Position numbers and translations under genes: made by a program. From the NCBI GenBank assembly GCA_943704525.1, contig CALSCQ010000082.1, forward strand, positions 1 to 59,300: a stretch of 59,300 nucleotides of DNA. The letters are read 5' to 3'. The notes beneath the pieces were generated by a model. That model did not search any database, had not been told where the DNA came from, and saw only the letters and a program-made list of their open reading frames with translations. The stretch is from Pigoraptor vietnamica (taxonomy: Eukaryota > Opisthokonta > Filasterea). This document shows positions 29,735-40,800 of the stretch, piece after piece. Positions within the stretch are counted from its first letter, which is position 1, and every line of letters starts with the position of its first letter.

Positions 29735-30217
29735 TGTTTGCTTTCGCAGCGACAGCGGTCGGAAACAATTGCGCAGTTTACAGTTGGTTCCGTGGGTTAC
29801 GGGTTGCATCGCTTTTATTAGCGAAGGGCATCGCACGACATGATGGAAAGTCTGCTCCGCACAGGCGGCGGGCAGGCTGGTTCTCTCCATTAAAAAATGA
29901 AATGACAGTGCCTTTGCTTTCCACAAGCGGATGCAACTTCACTGAGGTAGGGTTCGCGACTGCGTTACACAGGCACTGCGCTCCGTCCCAATGTGCTGTC
30001 AATATATTTATTTTTCTTTTTTAAACGTATTTCCAAACGATTTCCGAAAGGTACGGTGAACCGTCATTACAACATATTGTGTTGGAAATATTCTTTGAAG
30101 ACAATTTCCCTGAACACACGACCCGTGTGCGGCTACCGGCTGTTTATAACTAAAGTGACCACCGGGCACGCGGAGACACGGCACTGTACATTGTATTTTT
30201 ACTAGAGCCCGGCACAG
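29735..30217. other. Convergent 3' region (TCF25 / lipase)
   Basis: A 483-bp A/T-richer gap between converging genes. T-rich runs lie near 30003-30022. No gene is supported. It probably contains both polyadenylation regions. Confidence 0.4.
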
Positions 30218-31593
30218 CTACACGCTGTTGAGGCGACTAACTCGAGGCTGCTGCGGCACAGCAAGCGTGCTGCGGGGATTGCGATTCAGCGCTTCGGCCC
30301 GCGCGGTGACCGACTGAAGTGCGGCCGCAAGGCGGTGTTCGTTGATGAGGCGGTGCCGGATAAGAGGAATGCGGGGATATGTCACGGCCGCCCCCTTGTG
30401 GATGTATCTGAAAAGGGAGAGGAAGAAAAAATAAATAATATTACAATTAGCCATGATGAATACAAAGTCAACACAAACCGCGACATAATGGACCACACCA
30501 GTCCAGAGGCGCTCATATTGAGACACAAAGGGCCAAGACATGGGGGCAACAACGCTGTGTCGGCTTCACTCACCGCCGCATATCCTCTTCCGTGGGGTGA
30601 GATATGATTTTGAAATGGTCGTAGAGCGAGAGCGCGGGGACGACGGTGATGTCGGATCGCGTGGTTGACGAGTACGTTTGCAAGAGAATGCCCCTTACGT
30701 CCTGTCGGAAGACACAGGGTGAGCACGAACAGCCGCTACCAGTCGCAGTATCAGCCTCGTCGCATTCTCTCTAAGCACGCGGCTAGCTGTAAAGATAGTC
30801 GCACGCCGCTGCATGCAACCCGCCCTACGAGACCGTCATCTTCGTACCTGGCCAAAGAGAGTGGGCATGAGGCCCATTTGGCAGAGCGATGTGACCTTGT
30901 GGCGGATCGCATTCGTGAGGTACACCTCAAAGCGCTCCAGTGGCCACATGGTCTCGTCCGCATTTTGCACAAACGGCGCAATGTGGGGATTCGTCTGCGC
31001 GCACTCCGAGGCGTGAGACACAGTCCCTTTTGACGGCAGCGACGTCGCATGTGTGCCTCGATAATGCATGCACCTACTCTACCGTTCAAGTAAATGTACC
31101 ACTCCCACCGACAGCATATGCAAGGTAACCCACCTGCGACACGATAAACTGGTTGACGTTGTGCATGCGGCGCACGGCGTTCATCGGCACATCCGCGGTA
31201 ATGGAGCCGTCCATCCACGTGACCCCGTCGGGATATGCCGGCACAATCTGCAGAATCGATCATCGAGTATAAGAATACCACTCGTGCGCTGGACAGGGTG
31301 AAGCCCTCTCGGCAAATGCATACTCGACACTCGCACATACGCAGTAATCGTTCTCATCTCAATGCAATGCGACCCCATTCCTTACGCGTCCCAAGCAAAC
31401 GTCTCTCACCTTGCACTGTTTGTCCTTCGCGTAGAGCGTCACCGGTGGCATGAGGCCCGGAATGGCGCACGACGCCGTGACGGCGCTTCGGAGAAGGACG
31501 TCCGGTGTGTTTGTGTAGTTGAGTATTACCGGGTGGGATATAGAATCGCTCTGTGGGAGAAGGGAAAAAAAAAGGCGTCCAAATGAATACATT

Positions 31594-31650
<57 letters not shown>

Positions 31651-33528
31651 CACGCGCACGCACACCACATCACCGACCTTTGTGACTGCAATGTTGACGA
31701 CGCGACCTGTGCGCTCAAACGCTTCCCTGAAGGTCCAATCTCCGTAGTAAGCGCGCGTGGTCGCATCAAAGTCCGCAGGATCGACGAGAACGCCGTGCTG
31801 CATAAAGTGACGTATTTGCACCGAGAGGGGTCGGAACCACTCCCGCTTGTAACGCGTCGCAATGTCCGGCTTGATGACGTCCTCAAGCAGCTCCTTGTCG
31901 GTCTTGAGAGCCATCACGGCCGCCTGCGGTCACGTGAGGATAAAAGTGCATGTCAGCAGCGCGCGGCATGACGAGTCCTTCATCCCAACTTCACCACACA
32001 CACGTGCCTCCCACAGCAACTATCGCCAATTGATTCCAGGGACCAGCGCTCACTCCCATACATGGTAGTAGCAATCGTCAAACCACACAAACGCGGGTGG
32101 CCCGGGGACGCACCACAATGGAACCGCCGCTGGTGCCCGAGATGACCTTGGGCATGAGACCTGACTCTAGGAGCGCCTTGACAACGCCTGCAACGACAAT
32201 GCGTCAGTACGCACATGACATCACGACACGACGTGCACATTACGGCAATGTTCGCTCCGACTCACCCAAATGGTACATGGCAAGTGTGCCTGAAGCCAGA
32301 TGCAAACGAGTCGGTTATCATGAGAAAAAAGGGACACACACACCGACAGACCACACGCATACACACCACGCACACAGAGACGCAGCAACAACCAACACAA
32401 AGCCATGCCGCCCTACGCACCTCCGCCGGAGAGCATGAGCGCAGTGCGGCCGAGGGCGTTGCTGATGCGCTCGAGCAGCGCGGCCTTGTCACGTGGGGAG
32501 TGATCGAGGCACTCGTGGTCCTGGAAGTAACGCAGCGACAGACCGACCTCCTCGTCGAACGCCTCAATCATGCGCTTGGTGCCTGCCTGGGCCACCTGGG
32601 GAGCCACGGGATAAGCGCACACGGACGAATGCGGACACACACACATGCCTACCCACAAGCACACGCACATGCACGCACAGAGCAATGGCTGCTCCGTGAA
32701 TCCACGCCAACAGGCTCAGGCCACATACCATGTGCAGCCGCGGATCGTCAAGCCCGCAAAAGTGGCGGTTGAACACGGTCGTGAGAAAGAAGGCGACGTC
32801 CTTACACCTTCGGCCGGCACGCGCGGCGCGCATCGATTCGAGCGTGCGCGCCAGCAGATCGTGGTCGTAGAGGTCGGACTTTGGGTCGTCGCGCCACGCA
32901 TCGTTCCCGGACAGCCGGTCCGCCTCTTCCGCACGCGCAGCCCACGTGGCATAGGAAGTTGCCGTGACGGCCCTCTCCAGTCGCGACCAGTAGTTGCCGA
33001 AATATCTGAGAGGCCAGGAGAGAGACAGCGAGAGAGCGCTTAAGCAATGTGGGTCGTTCAGAGAACGAGACGGGAAGCGCCCACTCACCGGAGGAGCCTC
33101 ACGAAGCCAAAACAGACGAGGTTGAACACAATGCGGAGAATGATCGTGATCACGATCATGCGGCGCACGCGACGGTCTGCGCACAAGTGGCCTTGTCAGA
33201 AACAAAGCACAACCAGTTTCAACGTGCGGGTGGGGAGCACCGCGGCCAAGTACCCGCCTGCACTCAGCATGATCGCAATCGGAAGCCATGATGCCCACGT
33301 AAAGACAACGGTCACATAGTTCCATATTTCGCGGTGAATGGGCGGGAAGGGCAGCCGCAGGGGTGACGGCGAGCGGCGAGGCACGGAGGCCACACTCCTG
33401 TCGCTGTCGGCAAGGTTCGCGCCATCCGCAATGTCGCCCAGAAGGGGCTCGTCTTCTGGCGCTTGCACAGTTGCAATCGTGTGACTGCGCGCCGACATGG
33501 GCGATGCCGAGCGCACCCGCGACGCCAT
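30218..33528 (-). CDS. Patatin-domain triacylglycerol lipase (TGL3/4/5, SDP1 family)
   Basis: Twelve exons: 33528-33264, 33176-33089, 33005-32729, 32595-32421, 32289-32266, 32187-32114, 31923-31678, 31550-31410, 31247-31134, 30994-30848, 30701-30574 and 30407-30218, giving 622 residues. A membrane-associated N-terminus (WNYVTVVFTWASWLPIAIML, about 68-88) and a DUF3336-like region (YFGNYWSRLERAVTATSYATW) precede the patatin domain. The domain has an oxyanion loop LSGGGT (266-270) and MYHLGVV. The nucleophile elbow is GTSGG (Ser296), and the Asp of the dyad lies in MDGS (Asp443). IPGLMPPV and RRYIHKGAAVTYP are also family blocks. Family members release fatty acids from storage triacylglycerol at lipid droplets. 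Exon 5 is only 24 nt. The first donor (33263) is the least certain; a site nearer 33200 would also keep the frame. The exons at 31247-30848 have clear GT-AG borders. Confidence 0.9.
31595..31650. repeat. (CA)n(TA)n microsatellite in a lipase intron
   Basis: About 46 bp of pure CA repeat followed by ten bases of TA, within the intron between exons 31923-31678 and 31550-31410. Confidence 0.95.
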
Positions 33529-34254
33529 ATCTTTTGAAGTAAGCGTCGCACGCCCGAGTCGCCAATCGAACAATGAGTTCCCACGGCGCACTAAGGTGCG
33601 GCCATGCGACGAAGTGGAACAGCGCGTCAGCGTGACTGAAAAAGATAGTAGTAGCTCGACGTTGCCGGAAGTGCACCAAATCGAATACCGCAATTTGAAA
33701 CGGCCGAACAGAAATGCTAGGAGTGACAAGTAGACTGGCACTTTGGAGGGTTTGCAAGTGTGACACGTGCGGGTTTGTGTTCTTGCATGCGCGCGTGTGC
33801 GTATGCATGCGCGTGCACGCGAGTGCGTGCGTGTGTGCGCGCGTGTGTGCGTGCGTGGCAGGTGACGGCAGTGCCCAAGTGCTGGGGTTGAGAACGGCGC
33901 TTGCCGGCGGATGGTGCCCTTATTTTAGCCACAAATTTCCGCGCCGAGATCTCGCTGAGTTACTTACAGGTTACCACAAGCCAACTTTACGAAAATATTT
34001 CCGATTCGGACAAAGTGCCGTCCGTCAGCTGACGAAGGCAAGAGTGGGGTGTGAGTCTTCGAGTGGATCTGTTGATCCATAGCCCAACGGCCGCTTTCTC
34101 AAACACACGAGCGCATTTTCATTCGTGCCGTCCATTCGCACCATTTGCGCGAGAGTGCGAGTGCGAGTGCGCTGCAACCGACACTTTGCCCGCGGGAAAG
34201 GGGAGGCTTTGGAGTCGGTTACACTTGGCGTTTGCGCCGCTCCTGACACAGAAG
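33529..34254. promoter_or_regulatory. Divergent promoter region of the lipase and USP14
   Basis: A 726-bp region between divergent start codons. It includes an alternating purine-pyrimidine stretch (about 33775-33860, mostly tgtg/tgcg steps) and a gagtgcgagtgcgagtgc triplet-like direct repeat near 34154-34171. No gene is supported. Confidence 0.45.
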
Positions 34255-37200
34255 ATGCCGGAAGTCTCCGGTGCGTACTTCGTGTGAAAGTGCGGTTGGA
34301 CACACGTTGTGAGACCATGCCTATTACGTCCCATCTTATGCCCAAGTGGTACTTTGCGTTTGCGCCTAGGCTCGCAATAAGGCGGTGAATGCCGTGCGAG
34401 GTGCCGTGCGACCGTCAGACTGTTAACACCGTCCCTCGCAGTCAATGTCAAGTGGAACAAGACTGTGTTTGAGAATGTGCCACTCAACACGGACGAGCCC
34501 CCCACTCTGTTCAAGGCGCAGCTCTTTGCGCTGTCGAATGTCCCTCCCGAGCGACAGAAGATCATGGTCAAGGGCGGCATGCTCAAGGTTGGCTGCTGTG
34601 ACTTTTCGCTCGTGTTGACGGCTTGCGGCCACTCTTTTGTGTGCAACTTCTTCGTGAAGCACCGTGCAAGCGTTCATATCGTCGTTTTGTTCTGATCGCG
34701 CACTTTGATGCAGGACGACACGGACTGGAAAAAGCTCGACGTCAAGCCGGTGCGCGCATGCACACACGTGCAATCACTTCTTCATTCCTTGTGTCCGCTC
34801 ACGCATCCTACGCGCCACGTGCATTGCACACATGAGCCCATTTTCTGGGACACACACGAGCGCCTTTAATCTGAATTTGCTCATACGCTCGGTCGCCACG
34901 CGCAGGGCCACACATTCATGATGATGGGCACCGCCGAGCTTCCTGCCGCCGCGCCCGAGCCGACGAGCACGGGTCCGGAGGACATGGAGATTGACGGGCC
35001 CAAGGTGGGTTATGTCGTGTGCCGCGATTGGTTGCAGCACTCCCCGGTGCTCCAAATACGACCGCGGTTTATGTTGATGTGCAGGAGGAGGCTATCGTGC
35101 CCGGTCTGACGAACCTCGGCAACACGTGCTACATGAATGCGACGCTGCAATGCCTGCGCGTCGTCCCCGAACTGCAGAGCGCCCTCAGCGTGTAAGTGCG
35201 AGCCATCTATTTTGTTCCGCTTGTCGACTTGCTTCGCACAAATTTTCACTGCAAAGCGCCATTCGCCGGCAGGTATAAGGGGACGGTGACGCAGGATCCC
35301 GCCAACAATGTGACGGTTGGAATGCGTGACCTGCTGAAGCTTCTCCACGCGGCCAGTGCCGACGACGGTGTCCCGCCCATCATTTTCCTGCAGGTTGGAA
35401 GCGGCCCCTGCGTCGCACAGCCCTTGCATTTTTCCCTTGGTGAGCGTCGGCTCAAGTACCCCTCTCGCCTTGCAGCTGCTCCGCAACGCCTTCCCGCAGT
35501 TTGCGCAGGAAGGGCCCCACGGTCCGATGCAGCAGGATGCGAACGAGTGCTGGTCCATGGTATGCATGGCCGGTCTCAATGCATTGTGTTTGGGCTCGAA
35601 TGCACTGTTGTGTTGCGCTGCTTCTGATTGCGCTTGTTCATTCCCCGCTGTAGATTGTGCGATCGCTTGCCCAGCGACTGCCTGCGGTCGACGCCGGGGG
35701 CCAGTTGACTGGTGGGTTGCAAATGGGCGGCGATACGCTTAAGGGATGCTTGGGAATGCGAAAGCTCTCGCTCCATCTGCTTGCACGAACCGCGCATGTG
35801 TGGCAGTGACTCACAAGATACGTACCATTGCGGCCGATTGCAGCGTCTTCTGCGCTGGCGACGCTCACTGACACTGCGAACGCGTCTATTGGAAGCGACG
35901 GCGTGTTTCGGCCAAAGTCGCTCATGGAGCAGTACTTTGCGGGTGTTTTCCGGTCGACGTGAGTGTGGTCTTGGACAACTGTTTGAATTTAGACCTCTCT
36001 GCGTTGACGCCGACGCTGACGCTCAAACTATGCTCGTACGCAGAATGAAGTGCGAGGAGTCGGACGAGCCGCAGACGGTGTCGTACGAGCCATTTTTCCA
36101 GCTTACGTGCCACATTAGCCAAGGTGCGTGCGAGGGAATTACACTACAATGCCGTTGTTGAGCACACCGTTGCCTTGCGTCACTCTGATTCTCTCTCCTT
36201 GTGGCTTCCCGCAGAGGTCAACTACATGTCGCAGGGCATTCGCGAGGTGCGTTGTCCGTCTTATTTGGGTCTGAATGCAGCCGTGCATGTCTTGTGTTAT
36301 TTGGGTCTGAATGCAGCCATGCTTGTCTTAACTTATTTGGGCCTGAATGCAGCCCTTGTACGTATTGTTCTAATGTGGGGCATTGTCTGCGCCACTTGAG
36401 TACATGCATTGTTTGTGTGACTTGAGTCTGAAATGCACCCTAAGCGCCTTGTCCTATGTGTGGCTGTGCTGTAGGCCCTTGAGGAGACCATCACCAAGCG
36501 CTCCGAGTCCCTCGGTCGCGACGCCAAGTTCAAGAAGTCGCAGCGCGTCGACCGTCTGCCCGGTTACCTCGCCGTCAATTTTGTGCGCTTTTTTTGGAAG
36601 GGAAAGGTCAACGCGAAGATTCTCAGGGTGGGTTGCATCGTCTCTGAAAGTGTCTGCTCAACTCCGGGCACGTGCGCGCGCATTGTCACCATCATGTGGA
36701 CCACTGGCGCTCACTGGCGTCGCGTGCCGCTGCCATCGCAGAACGTCAAGTTCTCGGCGACCCTCGACCTCTTCGATATCTGCACACCGGAGCTTCAGGA
36801 GCGCCTCAAGCCGATGCGCGAGAAGTTCAAGCAGTACGAGGACGCCTTTGTGTCCAACAAGGTAATGCGCAGTCACTCTGATCGCATCGCCCGCTAGCAT
36901 TGAGCTATTGTACAGAATGTCACTCCGACGCTGTGGATTGGGGACGGTAGTGCACATGTTGGGTGCTCTTCATGTGGCGCTGACCTTCGCGCTCGTAGCT
37001 AACGGACCCGACGGCCGGTGGCAAGGGCAAGGACAAGGAGCGCGACGTCCCCTATTATTACAACCCGCCGGCCGCGGCGGATCTCTCCAAGTTCCCCTCG
37101 TTCTCGTTTGAGAACGGTGTGTATCTGTCTGTGCAGGCCCATTAATGTTGCTTTAGGGGTGTTGCACCACTCAAAACTGACCCGTGTCCAATTTGCTTTT

Positions 37201-37579
37201 AGACCGCGGGTCGAACAACAGCGGCTTCTACGAGCTCTCGGCCGTCCTTACGCACATGGGGCGCTCGTCTGACTCTGGCCACTACGTCGGATGGGTGCGC
37301 ACGAAGGGCGGTGGGTGGCTGTGGGTGTCTACGTGGAGTGTGGGCTGCGCCTCTGACGTCACGCTGCTGCAGACAACTGGCTCAAGTACGACGATGACAA
37401 GGTCTCGCCCGTGCACACCGAGGACATTCTCAAGCTGTCTGGCGGAGGTGGGTCCGTTAGTCGTGATTTGGGCTGGCTTTTTGAATTTGAATATGACTGT
37501 CTCTTCCTGGTCGTCTTCAGGCGACTGGCACATTGCGTATGTGCTGCTGTACTCATCCCGCTCGCTGCCGACCGCTTGA
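34255..37579 (+). CDS. USP14: USP14/Ubp6 proteasome-associated deubiquitinase
   Basis: Seventeen exons, all GT-AG with consistent phases: 34255-34270, 34442-34587, 34714-34749, 34906-35004, 35085-35191, 35273-35393, 35476-35559, 35654-35711, 35844-35958, 36044-36123, 36215-36246, 36475-36627, 36742-36861, 36999-37116, 37203-37310, 37373-37447 and 37521-37579. They encode 508 residues (human 494). An N-terminal ubiquitin-like domain ([40 protein letters not shown]) binds the proteasome. The USP domain has the Cys box [15 protein letters not shown] with Cys114, the same number as in human, and the QQDANECW block. The His box is [13 protein letters not shown] (His455), and the C-terminus is [20 protein letters not shown]. 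It trims ubiquitin chains on the 26S proteasome. It converges on the HECT ligase gene with a 240-bp gap. Intron 11 contains a 36-bp tandem repeat. Confidence 0.96.
36257..36358 (+). repeat. 36-bp tandem repeat in USP14 intron 11
   Basis: Three copies of ttatttgggtctgaatgcag plus cc start at 36261, 36297 and 36333, an exact 36-bp period. The third has one base change. A decayed fourth copy follows (near 36422). Each contains a tgcag acceptor-like site but none is used in the model. Confidence 0.9.
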
Positions 37580-37819
37580 CGCGAAGGAACTGTTGCGCGC
37601 TATTGAAGGGACACGATAAGAACGCAACCTTTTTGCATGCATTTGTATTGTGACTGCACGCACGCACGCTCGCACGCACGCACATGGCACACACGCCACG
37701 CCAACACGCTGCTCGCACGTTGTACAAACACGACACGCGCACGCCTGCACGCCGCAGATATAGGTCTAGAATTGAGGTCTAGAATTGAAGTCGAACACGC
37801 GTTCCTGCGCATGCACGCA

Positions 37820-40800
37820 CTAGCCGAACCCAAAGCCCTCGGAGCACTCGTTGACGGCCGTGAGGAGCTGCCGCCGAAGCACGTCATACGAGGTGTACTC
37901 GGGTAGATCCAGCTGATTGAAGCTGTGGACAAGTGAACAACGCACAATCAGCAACCAACGAATTGTCTGGCGCGCTCGCACACGGACGCACGCACACGCA
38001 CAGCACGCACAAAGCAACCGGCGCACACGATGCCCACCATGTATGTGCGCTCGGAAGGCGGTCCGTCGCGCCGTAGTCCTTGTGAATCGAGAAGCGCTGG
38101 ACGCCGCTCATGCCCTCGAGCGCCTTGAAGCCCTGCAGCGGCACCTTGGACGTCCCCGTCACAAACTGCAGGAACTTGGCGCGCTCCTCGCGGTCAAACG
38201 AGCGCAGGGCCCGCCAGAACCAGTGGATCTGCGGGCTGCTCTCAGAGTAGCCACCGCCGGCGTACTCGGTGTTGGCCTTGAGGTCCTCCACGTCAATCTC
38301 CGGAAGGCCTGAGATGAGCAGCTCGAGCTCCTGCTCGTTGAAGATCTGGATCAGGTCGTGCGGAATGAGATCGTGGAAGCCGGTGAGGAACGCGTCGATC
38401 TGGGCGCGAATCGACGACGTCAGCTTGTTGAGGGCCACGAGCTGCACGTACTCGCGCTTGTTCTCCTCCGTCACGGGCACGTTGCGACCGTCGGGCTTGA
38501 GGTCGACGATCCGCTTGGCGCCAAACTCGCTGATCTCGATCGAGAACGTGGCGTCGAGCACGCCCGTGATGTCGTTCTCCACCATCCACTTGAGCGACTT
38601 GTAATACTCTGGGTCGACGGCCTCGAGGTCGTGGTAGGTGACGGGGATGCCGAGGATGTGCTTGTAGAAAGCGCGCGTAAAGTAGCACTCGAGCATCTTC
38701 CCGTCGCAGATGGCCTTGGCGATGATCCGCCCGATGAACCGGAAGTATTCGAGGTGCAGCGTGTTGATGCCGCTCTTCGAGTCGGGCTGGTACGTCACCC
38801 GGTCCACCGCAGACGTGCGGAAGAGCGCGTAGTTCGGGTTGAACATCTCGCGCGACAGCATCAGATACCACTCGCGCGTAACGCCGCCCGCGTCGATGCC
38901 CTCTTCGCCGGTGAAGCGCACGCTCAGGCGCCCCCGGAGCTCCTCGGGCGTCCGCCGGGCAATCTTCTGGAACGAGTCCTCGAACACGCGGTCGCGCCGG
39001 ACGTTCAGGCGCAGCGTAGGCGCGTGCTGGCCTTGCTCGCGACGGCGCAGCTGGTGGCGGAAGTAAAGGCGCTTGTTGTCAAAGTCGAGAATCCTAGGGT
39101 GCGCCACCAGGACGGAGAACGCGTTGCCGGACGATAGCGCCGATGGGACGCGCCGAACAATGTCGTTCAGAACCTTGCGGTGGCGTTCGGTGAAGCGCAC
39201 AAAGCGCTCCGTCTCTGCGTCCAGCGGCGCCTGCGCCCGGCCGTCGGCGTCGAGGACGGAATCCTGGCGCGCGAGCGACGGCGCACCACGCTGGGACGCA
39301 CCGGGGGCCGAGGCCGCCGTCAGCAGGCCCTGCGGCACGTGCTGAATGCGGCCGAGCCGACGAACGCCGCCGTGCGCGACCATGAACGCCTCCATGGCCG
39401 GCATGAGGGCGTTGTTGCAGTGGTGGTCGCCCGCAGCCTCAAACGCGTCCAGGGCGGCGCTCAGCGCCTCCCACACCGCGTCAAGCCCCGGCACCTGAGG
39501 CGACGCTCCGGGAGCACCGAGCATTCCATGCTCGCCCTTGCCAGTCGATGGGTTTTCCAGAGACGCAAGCATGCGAAGTGACCGGACAAAGAGGAACTGC
39601 GCGGCCGCCGGCGCAGTGAGGCGCGAGAGAGTCTTGAGCTCGAGCACCGACACGGCTTCCTTGGCCTTGGGGCGCGCACTGGCGGGCGTTGCCTCGCGCG
39701 GCGCATCCGTGGACGCAGAGCCCGCGTCCGGTGACGGCGCACGGCCGTTCTGCTCAGCAGGCGCGGCGCTCCCTTCGCGCGTCTTCTCCACGACCTCGGC
39801 GGCGAGGGCCGTGAGATCGTCGCACACCACTTCACCGAGCTGCTGCGTGACAACGAGCAACTCCTTCGTCACCACGTCAAAGTTCTCGGTACGCGTGGCG
39901 AGCCGCTGGAGCATCGAGAGAACGTGGAAGGCCGACCGCTCAGAGCACGCCGGCCGCGAGAGAATGTTCACCAGCAAACGCAAGAGGTCGGGCGCAATCA
40001 CCGGCGCAACGTAACGCTTGCGCTCGCCGGGCTTGCCGTCCTCCTTCTTATCCTCGTTCTTATCCCCGGCGGCCTCGACACCCGCAGGTGCTGCCGCGGT
40101 CGTCGCGGCCGTCCCGTTCTGCGTCCCAGGTGCGGGCGCCGCGGCAGAAGCGCCGTTGGCCTCTCTCTTCGCGCCGTTCGAGCCCTGCCGCGAGTCGTTC
40201 TCGCCGTGCGGCAGGGGCACTTGCTTGAGTATCATACCGGCTATTCCCAGGAGCGACTCTGTGTGGCCGGGGTTCCGCTCAAAGACGGGGTGCTGCAGCA
40301 GGGAGATCATGTAGGCGATCGGCGCTCCCTTCTGCGCGGGAGCCTTGCCCTTGCGCGCGACCGCAATGTCGAGCGCGCGCGCGTACTGGTCCCAGAAATC
40401 CACGCGCACCGGCCACTCGTCCGAGAGGAGAAAACCGACACCTCGCGGGAACGAGCTGCACATGTCGCTGATGATGTCCAGCACCTGCCGCGCCACGTGC
40501 GTCGTCACCGCCGGCAGGCCGTCGCCATCCAGGGCGGGGGACTGCGGTGCGTGCGCCGATTCGCCGCCGGCCGCGCTTGCAGCTCCTGGCGCGACGTACT
40601 GCGGCGCCTGCAGCCGGTCAAAGATCGAGAACAGCGCGCACATGATCCACGTGCGCGTGCGACCGTGACCGCCCAGCGCCTGGAGCACCGCCGACAGCGG
40701 CGGGATCCACGGATTCGGCGCCTGCGCAGAAAAGACGAGCCGGAGCAGCGCGGCAATCGAACCCTGGTCAAGCAGGCTGCGGCGCGGCTGCTCGCGGTTG

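Noticed and set aside
36257-36358. CRISPR-like appearance of a regular 36-bp repeat
   Set aside because: There are only three adjacent copies with no true spacer variety, inside an intron of a eukaryotic gene.
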